A stretch of 64,000 nt of DNA from Agapanthus africanus (GCA_030015575.1 CM057338.1:307771827-307835826); one strand, 5' to 3'. Counted from the stretch's first letter, positions 33,180 through 46,272 are shown. Made by a program: numbers and translations. The notes: a model not told the origin generated them from the sequence alone.

Positions 33180-35395
33180 TGTTAGTTATATGTATGCCCT
33201 AGAGGCCATTACTGTACATATGATGTATATTGTAGTGGATGCTAGGACGTATATAGGGAGGACTTTCTTGCTCGACATGATAGTATGCTATCTGGTTGAA
33301 CTTTACCTTAACGTGTATACTGATTGTCTCTCTGTTACATGTTGGTAAAGCCCTTAGGATGTGTGCTTGACTACCTGGACTATGATGCGGATCATACTAG
33401 TGGGGACATGGTAGTGCATAAGTACATCCTTCAAAGTCCCTAGTCGAGGGTGTATCGAGACGGGGCATCGATATACCAGAGTAGACTGGCGTATACCTTC
33501 TCGACCCATACAGATGGGCGATGGATGATCCCATATCCATTGGTGTTTGACATCAGAGATGATATACGGGTGCTCAGTAGAGACTGGGTACACTGGACGG
33601 ACTCGCCGAGAACTCCCAGATGGTATTATACCTCACGTCAGATGGCAGTTCTCTGGTGACACTGGTACAGAGTAGTCTGTTGACCCGAGATCGTCATAGA
33701 GTCTTGTGTGGTTCCCACTGTGCTTTGATTTCCATCTTACCACGTCCAAGAGGGCGTGCAAAACGGTGGTTTTTGGGTACAGTCCCGAGTCACATGGAGG
33801 CAATGAGCGATAGGAGGGGATTCGTCTCTCCCGGTATAGGGGGTTGATGTTGCGCTGTGTTCGATTGGCTATAACAGGAAATCCCTGGCCAGGGTTGCTG
33901 AGAATTACTGGTAAGTGTTACCAGTAGTTTCTCGAACAGTTATAGACCTCATATCGACACGACTTATCGAGCTATTGGGGTCTGACGTATACCACCCCTA
34001 GGCAAGATATGCGACATATCAGACGATCAGACCGGACTGTACGGTAGTGTTACTGGTTGGATTCACTGGAGTGTGAGCGGGCTTGCTCGTCGATCTTCAG
34101 ATCGCTCAATACCCGGGTGGCCGTTACGTTTGGCAGACCGCTTGCGGCTTGTGGGTGTTTGATATGATCATCATCTGCTGCCGGCGTATTGACGAGTCTT
34201 CAGAGTCCTACACAGAGGTTTCCTGGCTCAAGCGAAACGAAATAGGAGCGCATATGAGATATGTGCGGGACCGAGAATAATGCGTGTATGTGATACCGTA
34301 TTCCATTCTCGCGATGAATGTGTCGAATGGTTGTATGCGATATAACCTAGTTATCGAATCAAGGATTGATTCGATAAATCGATACATTGGATATTAGCCG
34401 GTTATATGCGATATGACCGGATCGTTAAATCAAGTGTTGATTTAATGATTTAATGTATAATTATATATTTGATATATTACTTTGCATTAACTAATATTGG
34501 TTCATTTTAGATGGATTTTCTCACTCGGATGTGCGCATTATATATGTGATATGATTTTGTGCATTTGCTTGTATCATGTTTGATGATACATGATTTTTGG
34601 TTTGTGTAAAGATTAAACCATGGTTATTTAAATGGTTAGGGTTTTGTTTTTCATATCTATTTATTCATTCATTTATTTATTTTCCTTTTGGAAAAAGAAA
34701 TGAGAAGAATGGTGGCTTTCTTTGTTTGTAGTTGAAGATTCATGAACCTTTGACTTTGTCCACCATTCTTATCTCATGCTTAACCTAACCATTTGATTTA
34801 ACCCTAGTTCAATCTCTACACTTGACCATGGTTTAGATTATGATAAGTTTTGATTTTTTCTTTTCATTTTTAATTAACTTATCATAACTATTTCCTTCTT
34901 CTTCTTCATTTCTTCAAGTGAAGAAAGCTTGCCTCCATCAATGGCAAGTGATGAAAAAGAGTGAGAAATCCAAATCTAAAGTTTACCCACTTCCTATTTC
35001 TTCATTCTCTACCTCTTGCCAAGTAGTAGAGTGTGTTTACTTCACAAGTTTCATGACTTGGTGAAGTTGTGAGCTTGATCTAGCGATGCCTCGACGTAGA
35101 TCATCTTCGGCATGGACATCGACGACCTAGCTTGCCCATTCTCCGACGAAGCCGACGCTAGAGCCCGGATTTGATTTGGACAGCGGAGAGGACCTCGTTG
35201 CGGAGCTATGGAGGTGGAGCACCGGATCTACAAAGGTTGTATTTCCGTATCTTGTAGTTAAGTGTTAACTTGTTAGCTTTTTCGCCTAGTTTTCTAGCAA
35301 ACGATCCGTAGTCGGGTCTCTCGGCACCCGTAAAATTTTATATTGGCATGTTAGATGCCTTGTGAGACCTTCATAGGGTGCCTAGGAACCCTACA
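33180..35395 (+). repeat. 5' LTR of copia element D
   Basis: Starts tgttagttatatgtatgccc and ends aggaaccctaca. Contains hairpins with 3-nt loops at 33907-33925 and 34329-34449. The second half is AT-rich, then rises in GC before the end. Pairs with 39949-42161. Confidence 0.95.
34329..34449. repeat. Four consecutive 3-nt-loop hairpins in LTR D
   Basis: 34329-34347: arms GGTTGTAT/ATATAACC, loop GCG. 34351-34377: arms TTATCGAATCAA/TTGATTCGATAA, loop GGA. 34398-34420: arms CCGGTTATAT/ATATGACCGG, loop GCG. 34421-34449: arms ATCGTTAAATCAA/TTGATTTAATGAT, loop GTG. All pair fully when G-U is allowed. The cluster is a duplicated pair whose arms have changed but still match. Repeated in 3' LTR D; homologous cluster in LTR F at 44431-44551. 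Confidence 0.93.
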
Positions 35396-35396
35396 G

Positions 35397-35408
35397 TGGT
35401 ATCAGAGC
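35397..35408 (+). promoter_or_regulatory. Primer binding site of D (tggtatcagagc)
   Basis: TGGTATCAGAGC, the standard plant copia site complementary to the initiator methionine tRNA, two bases after the LTR. Confidence 0.95.
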
Positions 35409-37180
35409 CTAGCTAGAGCCTTAGGCGAAGTCCAGACGGAATTTGAAGTCCGAACGAACCCGAAACACCAAATCAATCTTGCTCTCTGTACTTTTTTGAA
35501 AACAGTGAGTTTTTCCAAATTAAAAATTGCTAAAAAATTCAGCAGGGAAAAATAAGAATTACGGTGCAAAAAGTTACTGTGCAAACAGTAAGGGATGACG
35601 TCATGATTGGGCCGCTGATCCGCCGCAGAAGCCATGCTTCTGCCGCGGATCCGCCGCGAACTCCTCAAGTTGGTAGGGTTGCTTGCCGCTCTCGTAGGGG
35701 TCTAGGGGTGTGGGTTTGGCTATTTATCACGACCGTGGAATCCGTGTTTTATACTGGCTCGTATTGAAAACACGGACGTCCTAGTATATCCAATATTTCA
35801 TATGATTCTTCTGCTGCGATATCTGTGATGTGATCATGTGATGTTCTGTGATAGCTACAGTATATAGTATATATGATATATTATATAGACGTTACTTATG
35901 TTTTACACCCGCGCTAGCCCTGCCCTGCTCTGTCGTTAGTTACCTAACCTAACGGTGCACGAGGGGACATCGAGGCGAATGCGGATGGCATAAGTGTACG
36001 TCATATCTATCTGTGATGTTTAGGTACTTAAATGATGGGACTTCATTAATGTGATTAATGAAATAAAAGAAACCTAAGATGTTGTAGAATCGAATTTCAA
36101 AATAAAACAGGTAGCTACAGTTCTTGCTTTGCACAGCGGTATATGTGATATATCCTGCACCTTATTCGATAAGGAAAGGACCGAGATCCCTTCACCGGGA
36201 GTGACTCCTTTAGCAATAACTGGCAGATGCTACACACTCGGTTTGTTTTTTGATTGCTTTTAAGAGTTTTTGCTTTGCACAGTGATATATGTGATATATC
36301 CCGCACCTCATTCGACGAGGAAAGGACCGACGATCCCTTCACCGGGAGTGACTCCTTTAGCAAAACTAGAAAAGCCTCAAAAACACTCCATTTCAAAATT
36401 CATTCGATCCTACAACGATATCAAGTTCATTACGCAATAGGTTTTCAGAAAAACCTGTCGTAGCCCTCCGTCATTTCAGATAAGTAGTAGTTAGTATTCG
36501 TGCTACGTTTGTTGGCCTGCGTCAAGGTGTAGTGTGCGGTAGCTAACTGGTGCTTATCTGCATAAGCATATGATGTGATTGGATTAGGGTAGTCGTGCGA
36601 CTTTGTTGGCCTGCGTCAAGGGTCGTGCGGGTGGGTTTAATTCAATCAGGAAATGACGGGTTGAACTTGACTAGCGCACTATGGTTTGTTGGCCTGCGTC
36701 AAGGTTATAGGATGCTAGGGGCAAAATTATCGGGAATTTCAAGTGTTGAAATTTGCAATGAGATTGCATACCTTCTATGAGATAGTTGGATCCCGATACC
36801 CGCTGCGAGTAAGAGTTACTCTTGGGAGAGTTTTATACATTACAATTAGCCGATCAAGTAGGTGTCTAGAAAGGTGTTAACGAGGTTATGCCTCTGGGAA
36901 AACGAGGTTTACATTAATTAGGTTCGTGCGAAAGCACGGGGGACCTCCCTCAAAGTACCGACACTGGCCTGGCTGAAAGATTGGCGAACTTGTAGTGTGT
37001 AATTAATCCCGGCTAGTCTTTCCTTTAGGGTTTGAAGGAAGATTTGATAAAAAGCAGTGGGAGCCATCCTGATTAGATAAAATAATAACCAATCTATTCT
37101 TGACAGAGCGCACGCTGAGTGTTTTCTTCTCTCTCTCTCCAGGTAGCGACCATATCACGCCTTAATCAAGATAATAATAC
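35409..37180 (+). other. Leader region of copia D with internal repeats
   Basis: No gag is recognised here. It holds a pair of ~147-bp direct repeats (36121-36220 and 36268-36367, gctttgcaca...ttcaccgggagtgactcctt) and three copies of tttgttggcctgcgtcaagg (near 36507, 36601, 36684). Each 147-bp unit contains a small hairpin (36138-36155; GATATAT/ATATATC, loop GTG, at 36284-36300). The same repeats with changed bases are in H at 60437-61020. Confidence 0.75.
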
Positions 37181-39940
37181 GGATTATTGACCGAACCCGC
37201 TTGTTATACTGAGCTGGGGAACGTTGGTCCCACTCCAACTTATAATTGTTATAAGACCGAGCAGGAAATAGGGGATTACCAGAATTCCCGTGCCGCCCAA
37301 ACGAAGAGAGTGCATGCTGATGCATCATCTTCGGGTGTGTTCATTATACAGAACTGTTTCTCAGTATCCTTTACGTCCTGGGTATGTGATACCAGATCAG
37401 GATCCCAAACATGTAATCTGTTACATAGGGCTACAGAAAGGTAGAGAACTGAGAACGGGTGATAAGTTTCATGAGGCAGAAAACGGGGCAAGTGTTGCAG
37501 CCAAGTCTGTTGGTCACTGTCACCCTGTATTACAATACATTGATTCTGAACGAATGTTATTAGATACCGAACCTGATAAACAAAATCATATCTGTCTCTT
37601 TATTAGTAAAGAAACGGTAAAATTTTGTATTGTTGGATAATGTTTTGAACATTTCCTATATCAAAAGTTGATCGGATCAGGCACGTTATCTAAAAGCATT
37701 GATGTTCTAAATCAAACAACAGTTCTTAGTATACGGAACACACACAAGAGGAAGAGTTCAGAAATGAACGAATCCTTCTTGAGGTATTGTAGACTAGGTC
37801 AGATCAATGCGACCCGACTGGCTAGAGTTACATAAAGATGCATATTTAAATTAGTTTGAACTTACATCTTGTGAAACTCGCCAGTCATGTCACAAAGATA
37901 AGATGACCATAGCTCCGTTTACTGGAAACAGAGAAAGAGTTAGTGAACTCTTGGGATGATACATGTTGATGTATGTAGGTCCCCTGTCTACACATGCCAG
38001 GAATGGTTCTTTATACTTCATTACGTTCTCTGATGATCTTTCGAGTTTCAGACCTATGTTCCTGTTAAAACACAAGTCCGAACCTTTTGAGATATTCACA
38101 GAATATAAGTTAGAAGTAAAGAACCAAAATAAGGGTATAAGTATTATGTCATATGATGAGATCAAGGAGGAGAATACTTGAGCACGGAAATCCTGGATTA
38201 TTCTAAAGGAGAATGAGATTCTCTCTCAGCATTACTCCTCTGTATACACCATAGCACGATGGCATATCAGGGCGGAGCAATCACACCCTATATGATAAGG
38301 TGTGCTCTATGATGAGTACTACTGAGTTACCTTTTTCCTTTAGGGAGTTATGCACTTATGAAGTTGCATACCTATTGAATAGGGTTCTAATCAAATCAGT
38401 TACCTACCGCTCCATATGAGATATGGTATGGGAAGAGCCCATGTCTTAAGCTAGTTAAGATTTGGGGTTGTCCGGCCTATGTCTAAAACCATAATCCGGA
38501 CAAGTTCGAGGCAAGGTCTGTTATGTAGAACTGGAATAGTTCCAGCTATACAAGCTACAGCAGATGATTTGGTACAACCAAAGGATTCAGTAGATACCAA
38601 CGAACCTCAGCCTCTCCGCCGATCTAGTAGGGTTCCTCACCCACCCGAGAGATACTTCGGTTTCTCTATGACAGTGGGAGCGAGGATTACATCATGAGAT
38701 GATGACCCAACTGGCTTCGAGCTGGCCATCAGGAGTAAGACTCTGTAAGAATGGCTGGATGCTTAGCGATCTGAGATGGAATCCATGTACACCAGCAAAG
38801 TATGGACTTTAGTTGCTATATCTGAAGGGTTAAATCCCCATCAGGAGCAAGTATATCTTGAGAAGATTACTTGGTGTAGATGGAAAAGTTGAGACTTTCA
38901 AAGCTAGACTTGTTAAAGGTTTTCTTCATTGACCAGGCGTGGATTATGATGAAACCTTTTCAAGTGACTATGCTTAAGTCCATCCAGATCCTACTTGCCA
39001 CGGCTACATACCATGACTACGATATCTGGTGGTTGGGTGTCATGACAGCTTTTCTAAATGATGTTTAGAAAAGAGCGTCTATAAGTACACAGCCAGAGGG
39101 CTTCGTAGACAGTGGGAGCAGCGGAAACGTGTGCAAGATGTTTTATAGGATAAAGCAGGCATCGCGGAGTTGGAACATCTGTTTTGATGAATAAGTCAAA
39201 GAGTTTGACATCATCAAAATGGTAGATGAACCTTGTATAAACAAAAAGGTAGTAGGGAGTATGGTGACGATCCTCGTAGAGTACGTGGATGACATACTCA
39301 TGATAGGGAAGGAGTTTCCTATGCTACGCTCGATCAATCTCCGCTTATCACAATGACTCTCCATATAGGATCAAAATGATACCTACTAAATCCTAGGTTT
39401 TGGATCTATGAGATAGATCTAAATGGATGTTAGGATTCTCACTAGTTGAAGTGAGATGGTATCAGTCGATCCTGGGGAGAATCACTGGAAGGGTTCCAGG
39501 GTGATAAAGACGACTGAGTGTCAGTCGCAGGCTTTGTCTTTACCCTCAGTAAAGGGACGGTATGTTGGAAGAGTTCCAAGCTAGATACCGTGACATACTA
39601 GACGATAAAGGTAGGATACATCGCTACTTAAGATGCTACCAAAGAGGCTGTTTGGGTGTGTATTGGTTCATAAGATGAACTACGTTCCTACCATTGTGTG
39701 ACAATGGAGTTGTGGCTTATGCCAAGGAACGCCCGTCCCATCAGTGATCCAGACATATTCTAAGGCAGTATCACTTGATCATGGAGATGATTGATCTCCA
39801 GGGTGATCGAGGTTTGGAGAGTAGACTCAGAGGACAACACAGCGGATCCACTCACAAAGGCCTGTTCCCAGAGAGAGACTTTTATGGGATGGTTGAGTAT
39901 GAGATACTACAACCACTGCTACAGATGGCCCTAGTGCAAG
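37180..39940 (+). pseudogene. pol: pol region of copia D
   Basis: Copia order is visible: protease-like DTRSGSQTCNLLHRATER near 37390, gag-pre-integrase region near 37760-37900, integrase start with VGPLSTHARNGSLYFITFSD and SFRPMFLLKHKSEPFEIF near 37965-38100, a linker with LRRSSRVPHPPERYFGF near 38610-38670, reverse transcriptase near 38860-39380 with YVDDILM-type catalytic box, and RNase H-like sequence to about 39930. Broken at many points. Confidence 0.8.
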
Positions 39941-39948
39941 TGGGAGAT

Positions 39949-42161
39949 TGTTAGTTATATGTATGCCCTAGAGGCCATTACTGTACATATGATGTATATT
40001 GTAGTGGATGCTAGGACGTATATAGGGAGGACTTTCTTGCTCGACATGATAGTATGCTATCTGGTTGAACTTTACCTTAACGTGTATACTGATTGTCTCT
40101 CTGTTACATGTTGGTAAAGCCCTTAGGATGTGTGCTTGACTACCTGGACTATGATGCGGATCATACTAGTGGGGACATGGTAGTGCATAAGTACATCCTT
40201 CAAAGTCCCTAGTCGAGGGTGTATCGAGACGGGGCATCGATATACCAGAGTAGACTGGCGTATACCTTCTCGACCCATACAGATGGGCGATGGATGATCC
40301 CATATCCATTGGTTGACATCAGAGATGATATACGGGTGCTCAGTAGAGACTGGGTACACTGGACGGACTCGCCGAGAACTCCCAGATGGTATTATACCTC
40401 ACGTCAGATGGCAGTTCTCTGGTGACACTGGTACAGAGTAGTCTGTTGACCCGAGATCGTCATAGAGTCTTGTGTGGTTCCCACTGTGCTTTGATTTCCA
40501 TCTTACCACGTCCAAGAGGGCGTGCAAAACGGTGGTTTTTGGGTACAGTCCCGAGTCACATGGAGGCAATGAGCGATAGGAGGGGATTCGTCTCTCCCGG
40601 TATAGGGGGTTGATGTTGCGCTGTGTTCGATTGGCTATAACAGGAAATCCCTGGCCAGGGTTGCTGAGAATTACTGGTAAGTGTTACCAGTAGTTTCTCG
40701 AACAGTTATAGACCTCATATCGACACGACTTATCGAGCTATTGGGGTCTGACGTATACCACCCCTAGGCAAGATATGCGACATATCAGACGATCAGACCG
40801 GACTGTACGGTAGTGTTACTGGTTGGATTCACTGGAGTGTGAGCGGGCTTGCTCGTTGATCTTCAGATCGCTCAATACCCGGGTGGCCGTTACGTTTGGC
40901 AGACCGCTTGCGGCTTGTGGGTGTTTGATATGATCATCATCTGCTGCCGGCGTATTGACGAGTCTTTAGAGTCCTACACAGAGGTTTCCTGGCTCAAGCG
41001 AAACGAAATAGGAGCGCATATGAGATATGTGCGGGACCGAGAATAATGCGTGTATGTGATACCGTATTCCATTCTCGCGATGAATGTGTCGAATGGTTGT
41101 ATGCGATATAACCTAGTTATCGAATCAAGGATTGATTCGATAAATCGATACATTGGATATTAGCCGGTTATATGCGATATGACCGGATCGTTAAATCAAG
41201 TGTTGATTTAATGATTTAATGTATAATTATATATTTGATATATTACTTTGCATTAACTAATATTGGTTCATTTTAGATGGATTTTCTCACTCGGATGTGC
41301 GCATTATATATGTGATATGATTTTGTGCATTTGCTTGTATCATGTTTGATGATACATGCTTTTTGGTTTGTGTAAAGATTAAACCATGGTTATTTAAATA
41401 TTTAGGGTTTTGTTTTTCATATCTATTTATTCATTTATTTATTTATTTTCTTTTTGGAAAAAGAAATGAGAAGAATGGTGGCTTTCTTTGTTTGTAGTTG
41501 AAGATTCATGAACCTTTGACTTTGTCCACCATTCTTATCTCATGCTTAACCTAACCATTTGATTTAACCCTAGTTCAATCTCTACACTTGACCATGGTTT
41601 AGATTATGATAAGTTTTAATTTTTTCTTTTCATTTTTAATTAACTTATCATAACTATTTCCTTCTTCTTCTTCATTTCTTCAAGTGAAGAAAGCTTGCCT
41701 CCATCAATGGCAAGTGATGAAAAAGAGTGAGAAATCCAAATCTAAAGTTTACCCACTTCCTATTTCTTCATTCTCTACCTCTTGCCAAGTAGTAGAGTGT
41801 GTTTACTTCACAAGTTTCATGACTTGGTGAAGTTGTGAGCTTGATCTAGCGATGCCTCGACGTAGATCATCTTCGGCATGGACATCGACGACCTAGCTTG
41901 CCCATTCTCCGACGAAGCCGACGCTAGAGCCCGGATTTGATTTGGACAGCGGAGAGGACCTCGTTGCGGAGCTATGGAGGTGGAGCACCGGATCTACAAA
42001 GGTTGTATTTCCGTATCTTGTAGTTAAGTGTTAACTTGTTAGCTTTTTCGCCTAGTTTTCTAGCAAACGATCCTTAGTCGGGTCTCTCGGCACCCGTAAA
42101 ATTTTATATTGGCATGTTAGATGCCTTGTGAGACCTTCATAGGGTGCCTAGGAACCCTACA
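39949..42161 (+). repeat. 3' LTR of copia element D
   Basis: Nearly identical to 33180-35395. Preceded by the purine tract aagtgggagat (39938-39948) and followed by ccaag, the partner of ccgag at 33175-33179. Confidence 0.95.
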
Positions 42162-42900
42162 CCAAGTAGACTAGTGTATATGTTTCTTATCCCCGTCAGG
42201 AGAGATGGCATGTCCCGCGGCCATTGGTATACGGTACCAAAGATAGTATACATGTGCTCACTAGGTTATGTGTTACACTGGACGGACTCGCTTGAAACTG
42301 CTGGTTGGTATTATATCTATCGTCGGATAGCAGTTCTCCGGTGATATGAGTACAAGTTAGACCGTTGACTTGACATCATTATTCGTCTTGAGTGCGTTTC
42401 AACTGTACTTAGATTACTACCCTACTACGGCTTTAAAAAGTCGTGCAAACAGGCAGTAGTTGGGTGAAGTCCCGAAGCACTTAGAGGCAGTAGGTGATAG
42501 AATGGATTCGTCTCTCCTGGTAATGGGAGTTGATATCGCGCTGTGTATGGTTGGCCAATACTACAAGGTCCCTGGCCATGACGAATAAGATTTACTGGTA
42601 GGTACACTAGTAGTTTCTCAGGTTGTATTGAGTTCTACACCGACATGACTTGTCGCGCTATTAGGGGTCTGACGTTTACCATCCCCTAAGCCTGATATAC
42701 GATGCTCTTAAATGAACAGACCGGAATGTATGGAGAATGACACCTATAGACTCGGTAGGATTTTCGGACGAGTTATCTTATCGATCTTCCTTTCGATAGA
42801 TACCTGGATAGCCGTTACGTATAGCTAGTGTCACTGACATGCTTGTGGTTAAACTCACTGTCAGCGTATTGTCGAGTCTTTATGTAACGTTTTAAAAATC
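42162..42900 (+). repeat. Copia LTR E, right fragment
   Basis: Continues the LTR E fragment of 33061-33179: aagtagactagtgtatatg and on, alignable to LTR D until about 42890 (attgtcgagtcttta), with about 20 percent difference by eye. Together the two fragments show that D inserted into an LTR of its own wider family. Confidence 0.7.
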
Positions 42901-43282
42901 GTTTAAGATAATTATATGTTAATTAGTGATAATATGTGTTTTTCTATAAAACTTAGTTAATAATTATTTTCTACATAGACATGAGTATATCTATTTTAAT
43001 TATGTAAATTCTTATTTTATTGGTATTTATTAGTTAATTATTTAATTACTTGATCACTTAATTAATTTCCTTATTTATTAATTATTTATTAATTATCTTC
43101 ACATGCACACATATTAATCTTGTGTTAATCTTAGGTTAGTTAAGTGTTGATACAAGTTTTAATGCACAATGGCAACCTAAACATTTTAACATGTTTTTTG
43201 TTTATTTGAAGATGGTTCTAGATAATTGCAGAAAAATAATTAAAAAAATGAAAATAAAAAGATATGCGGCATGGGGCATTAA
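42901..43282. other. AT-rich stretch between LTR E and LTR F
   Basis: Very AT-rich, no ORF of note. May be the diverged end of LTR E or old host sequence. It ends gcattaa directly before LTR F, so attaa is a candidate left target duplication of F. Confidence 0.4.
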
Positions 43283-45480
43283 TGTCAGTTATATGTATGC
43301 CCTAGAGGCCATTATTGTACCTGAGATGTATATTATAGTGGATGCTTGGATATACATAGGGAGGACTTTCTTGCTCGACATGATAGTATGCTATCTGGTT
43401 ACTCTTTATCTTAACATGTACACTGATTGTCTCTCTGTTACATGTTGGTAAAGCCCTTATGATGTGACTACCTGAATTATGATGCAGATCATACTAGTGG
43501 GACAAAGGTAGTTGGTAAGTACATCCTTTAATGTCCTTAGTCATGGGTGTATCGAGACGGGGCATCGATATACCAGAGTAGACTAGCGTATAGCTTCTCA
43601 ACCCATGTAGATGGGCGATGGATGATCCCATATCCATTGGTGTTTGATATCAAAGATGGTATACGGGTGCTCAGTGGAGACTGGGTACACTGGACGGACT
43701 CGCCGAAAATTCCTAGATGGTATTATACCTCACGTCAGATAGCGGTTCTCTGGTGACACTGGTATAGGTTAGTCTGTCGACCCGAGATCGTCATAGAGTC
43801 TTGTGTGATTCCCACTGTGCTTTGATTTCCACCTTACCACATTCAAGAGAACGTGCAAAACGGTGGTTTTTGGGTACAGTCCCGAGTCACATGGAGGCAA
43901 TGAGCGATAGGAGGGGATTTCGTCTCTCCCGGTATTGGGGGTTGATGTTGCGCTGTGCTCGATTGGCTATAACAGGAAGTCCCTGGCCAGGGCTGTTTCT
44001 GAGATTTACTGGTAAGTATTATCAGTAGTTTCTCGACCTGTTATGAGCCTCACATCGGCATGACTTATCAAGTTATTGGGGTCTGACGTTTACCACCCCC
44101 AGGCGAGATATGCGACATATCAGACGAAGAGACCGGACTGTATGGTAGTGTTACTGATTGGATTCGCAGGATTATGAGTAGGCATGCTTGTTGATCTTCT
44201 GATCGCTCAATACCTGGGTGGCCGTTACGTTTAGCAGACCGCTTGCGGCTTGTGGGTGTTTGATATGATCATCACCTACTGCTGGCGTATTGACGAGTCT
44301 TTAGAATCCTATACAGAGGTTTCCTGGTTCATGCGAAACGGAGTAGGAGCACATATGCGATATGTGCAGGACTGAGATTAATGCGCGTATGTGATACCGC
44401 ATTCTATTTCTCGCGATATGTAACATTGGTCGGTTATATATGATATAGCCGGGTTATAGGATCAACTGTTGATTCTATGGATTGTTACATTTGATATTAG
44501 TCGGTTGTATATGATATAACCGGATTATTAAATCAAGTGTTGATTTAATAATTTAATGTATAATTATATATGTGATATATTAATTTACATTAACTAATAT
44601 TAGCTCACTTAAACATTTCTTTTTCTCGCTTATGTACACTTAGTATATATGTGATATATATTAATGTACAACTTTTGTGTCATGCTAGATGCCACATGTG
44701 ACATGGGTGTATGAGACTTACACCATGCTTATAATAATGAAATGGTTTTATTTATTTAAAGTTAATCAAAATTAATGGTAATTAGTCATATGCTTGGAAG
44801 TTTGGAGAAGCTTGTAGCACATTTGACTTAGTCCACTAGTTTTGTTTTACTTATAGATATTTATTAATCTAACTATTATTGTAACCCATGGTTTATTCTC
44901 TACATGTGTTAGTGTATGACACTAACTCACCCATGGTTTCTATTCTCACCTCATGAGTTCATTTCTCTCTTCTTGATTCTTCACTTGATCTTCTTATTCT
45001 TCATGAGAAAAAGCTTATTAGTTTTTCTCAAGGTGAGAAAATATTGTGAGAAAAATAAATCTAAAGTGAGCCTATTTCCTACTTCATCATCCTCTGCTAC
45101 TTGCCATTTAGTTTAGAGTGTTTACTTCATTAATTTCACAATTAGTGAAGAGATAGTATGAGCTTGAGTCTCCTCGACGTAGATCATCTTCGGCCTCAAA
45201 GACTTCGAGTAAGCTTGTTCATTTCTCCGGGAGAACCCTTTCTATAGTTCGGGTGTTCATGAATTGCAGCGAAGGGACTACTACATGGAGCATTAGAAGT
45301 GAAGGACCAGTCTACAAAGGTTGTATTCCTCATTCACTTAAATGTAAAGTTGTTTACATGCTGTTTCGTCGCATTTTCTAGTAATGATTCTATGGTTAGG
45401 GTTAACTAGAACGGCAAATTTTTGAAAGTGGGATGGACGATACCTCCTGAAATCTTGCTGCCGTGCTAGGCAACCCTGCA
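43283..45480 (+). repeat. 5' LTR of copia element F
   Basis: Starts tgtcagttatatgtatgccc and ends gcaaccctgca, similar in length and arrangement to LTR D but clearly diverged. It is followed by tggtatcagggg, a variant of the copia primer site at 45484. Contains the homologous hairpin cluster 44431-44551. Confidence 0.88.
44431..44551. repeat. Four 3-nt-loop hairpins in LTR F, homologous to those of D
   Basis: 44431-44451: arms CGGTTATAT/ATATAGCCG, loop ATG. 44456-44478: ATAGGATCAA/TTGATTCTAT, loop CTG. 44502-44522: CGGTTGTAT/ATATAACCG, loop ATG. 44525-44551: TTATTAAATCAA/TTGATTTAATAA, loop GTG. All pair with G-U allowed; bases differ from D but complementarity is kept. Confidence 0.93.
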
Positions 45481-46272
45481 TAGTGGTATCAGGGGCATGC
45501 TAGAAAATTAGACGATGTTTGGTAGATTACGAAACCGAAACGACTCCGAAACTTGAAACACGAAAATGTAGTTTCTGTCGATTTTAAAAAGTCCTCTAAA
45601 TTTTTTTTAAACAACTGCAGAATGTTGTATGGGATGCAACATGAACACACAAGAAATTTTAGTCCCCCTCGCCGGAAAATGGCCGGCCACTTTGCTCAAA
45701 AATCCGGCCACCTCGGGTGAACAATGAAATTCTAGGTTGAAATTTTTTGTGTGTTCCAGTCTCTGGGTTTTGGTCTTTTAGGTGTTGTTTGTTTTTTCTA
45801 AGTTTGCATGTGATGTGATCTTACACTATAAGCAATTCTGAGTATTTCGTATTCATAGTTTTAACATTGTTTCGGGTATTCGCATGATTATTTAGGCGAG
45901 GTTTAAAAGTTCGATCGAATGTAAAAAACCCATTTTTCTAAATTTATGGTATTCAGAAAAACATGTAAGTAATTCTGTGGACCCTCTAGAAGAATGAAAC
46001 CCTAACTTGACATAATGACCATGGAACGCTTTCGAACCTTAGGGTTTGCGGCAGTTCCGCGGTGCCATTAATGAGACTTGGGTTTGCTCTTCTGCGGCTG
46101 GTCCATAGGTACTGTAGCATGTTCTGGGTATTTGTGAACAATGCTCAAGTGTTGAGCTGTCGGGAAATTGTAGGACTTTGATGAATGGATCGAAAAGTTT
46201 AACGTCGTCCGGATATCATGTGATGGGATATAATACTTGGAATCCACACTAATTTGAATTTTATAAATCTAG
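45481..46272 (+). other. Leader of copia element F
   Basis: Primer-site variant at 45484, then non-coding sequence with little similarity to the D leader. Ends at about 46272 where Tat element C sequence begins. No gene. Confidence 0.6.

Larger units (their letters stand above)
33180..42161 (+). mobile_element. Ty1/copia element D with nearly identical LTRs
   Basis: Two LTRs of 2216 and 2213 bp (33180-35395 and 39949-42161) bounded by TGTTAG...CCCTACA, primer site tggtatcagagc (35397-35408), a polypurine tract aagtgggaga before the 3' LTR, and flanking ccgag/ccaag as target duplication. By eye the LTRs differ at about nine bases and one 3-bp indel, so insertion is recent. The internal region has recognisable protease, integrase, reverse transcriptase and RNase H blocks in copia order but is broken at many points, and no gag is recognised. 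Likely moved with proteins supplied by another element. Confidence 0.92.
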
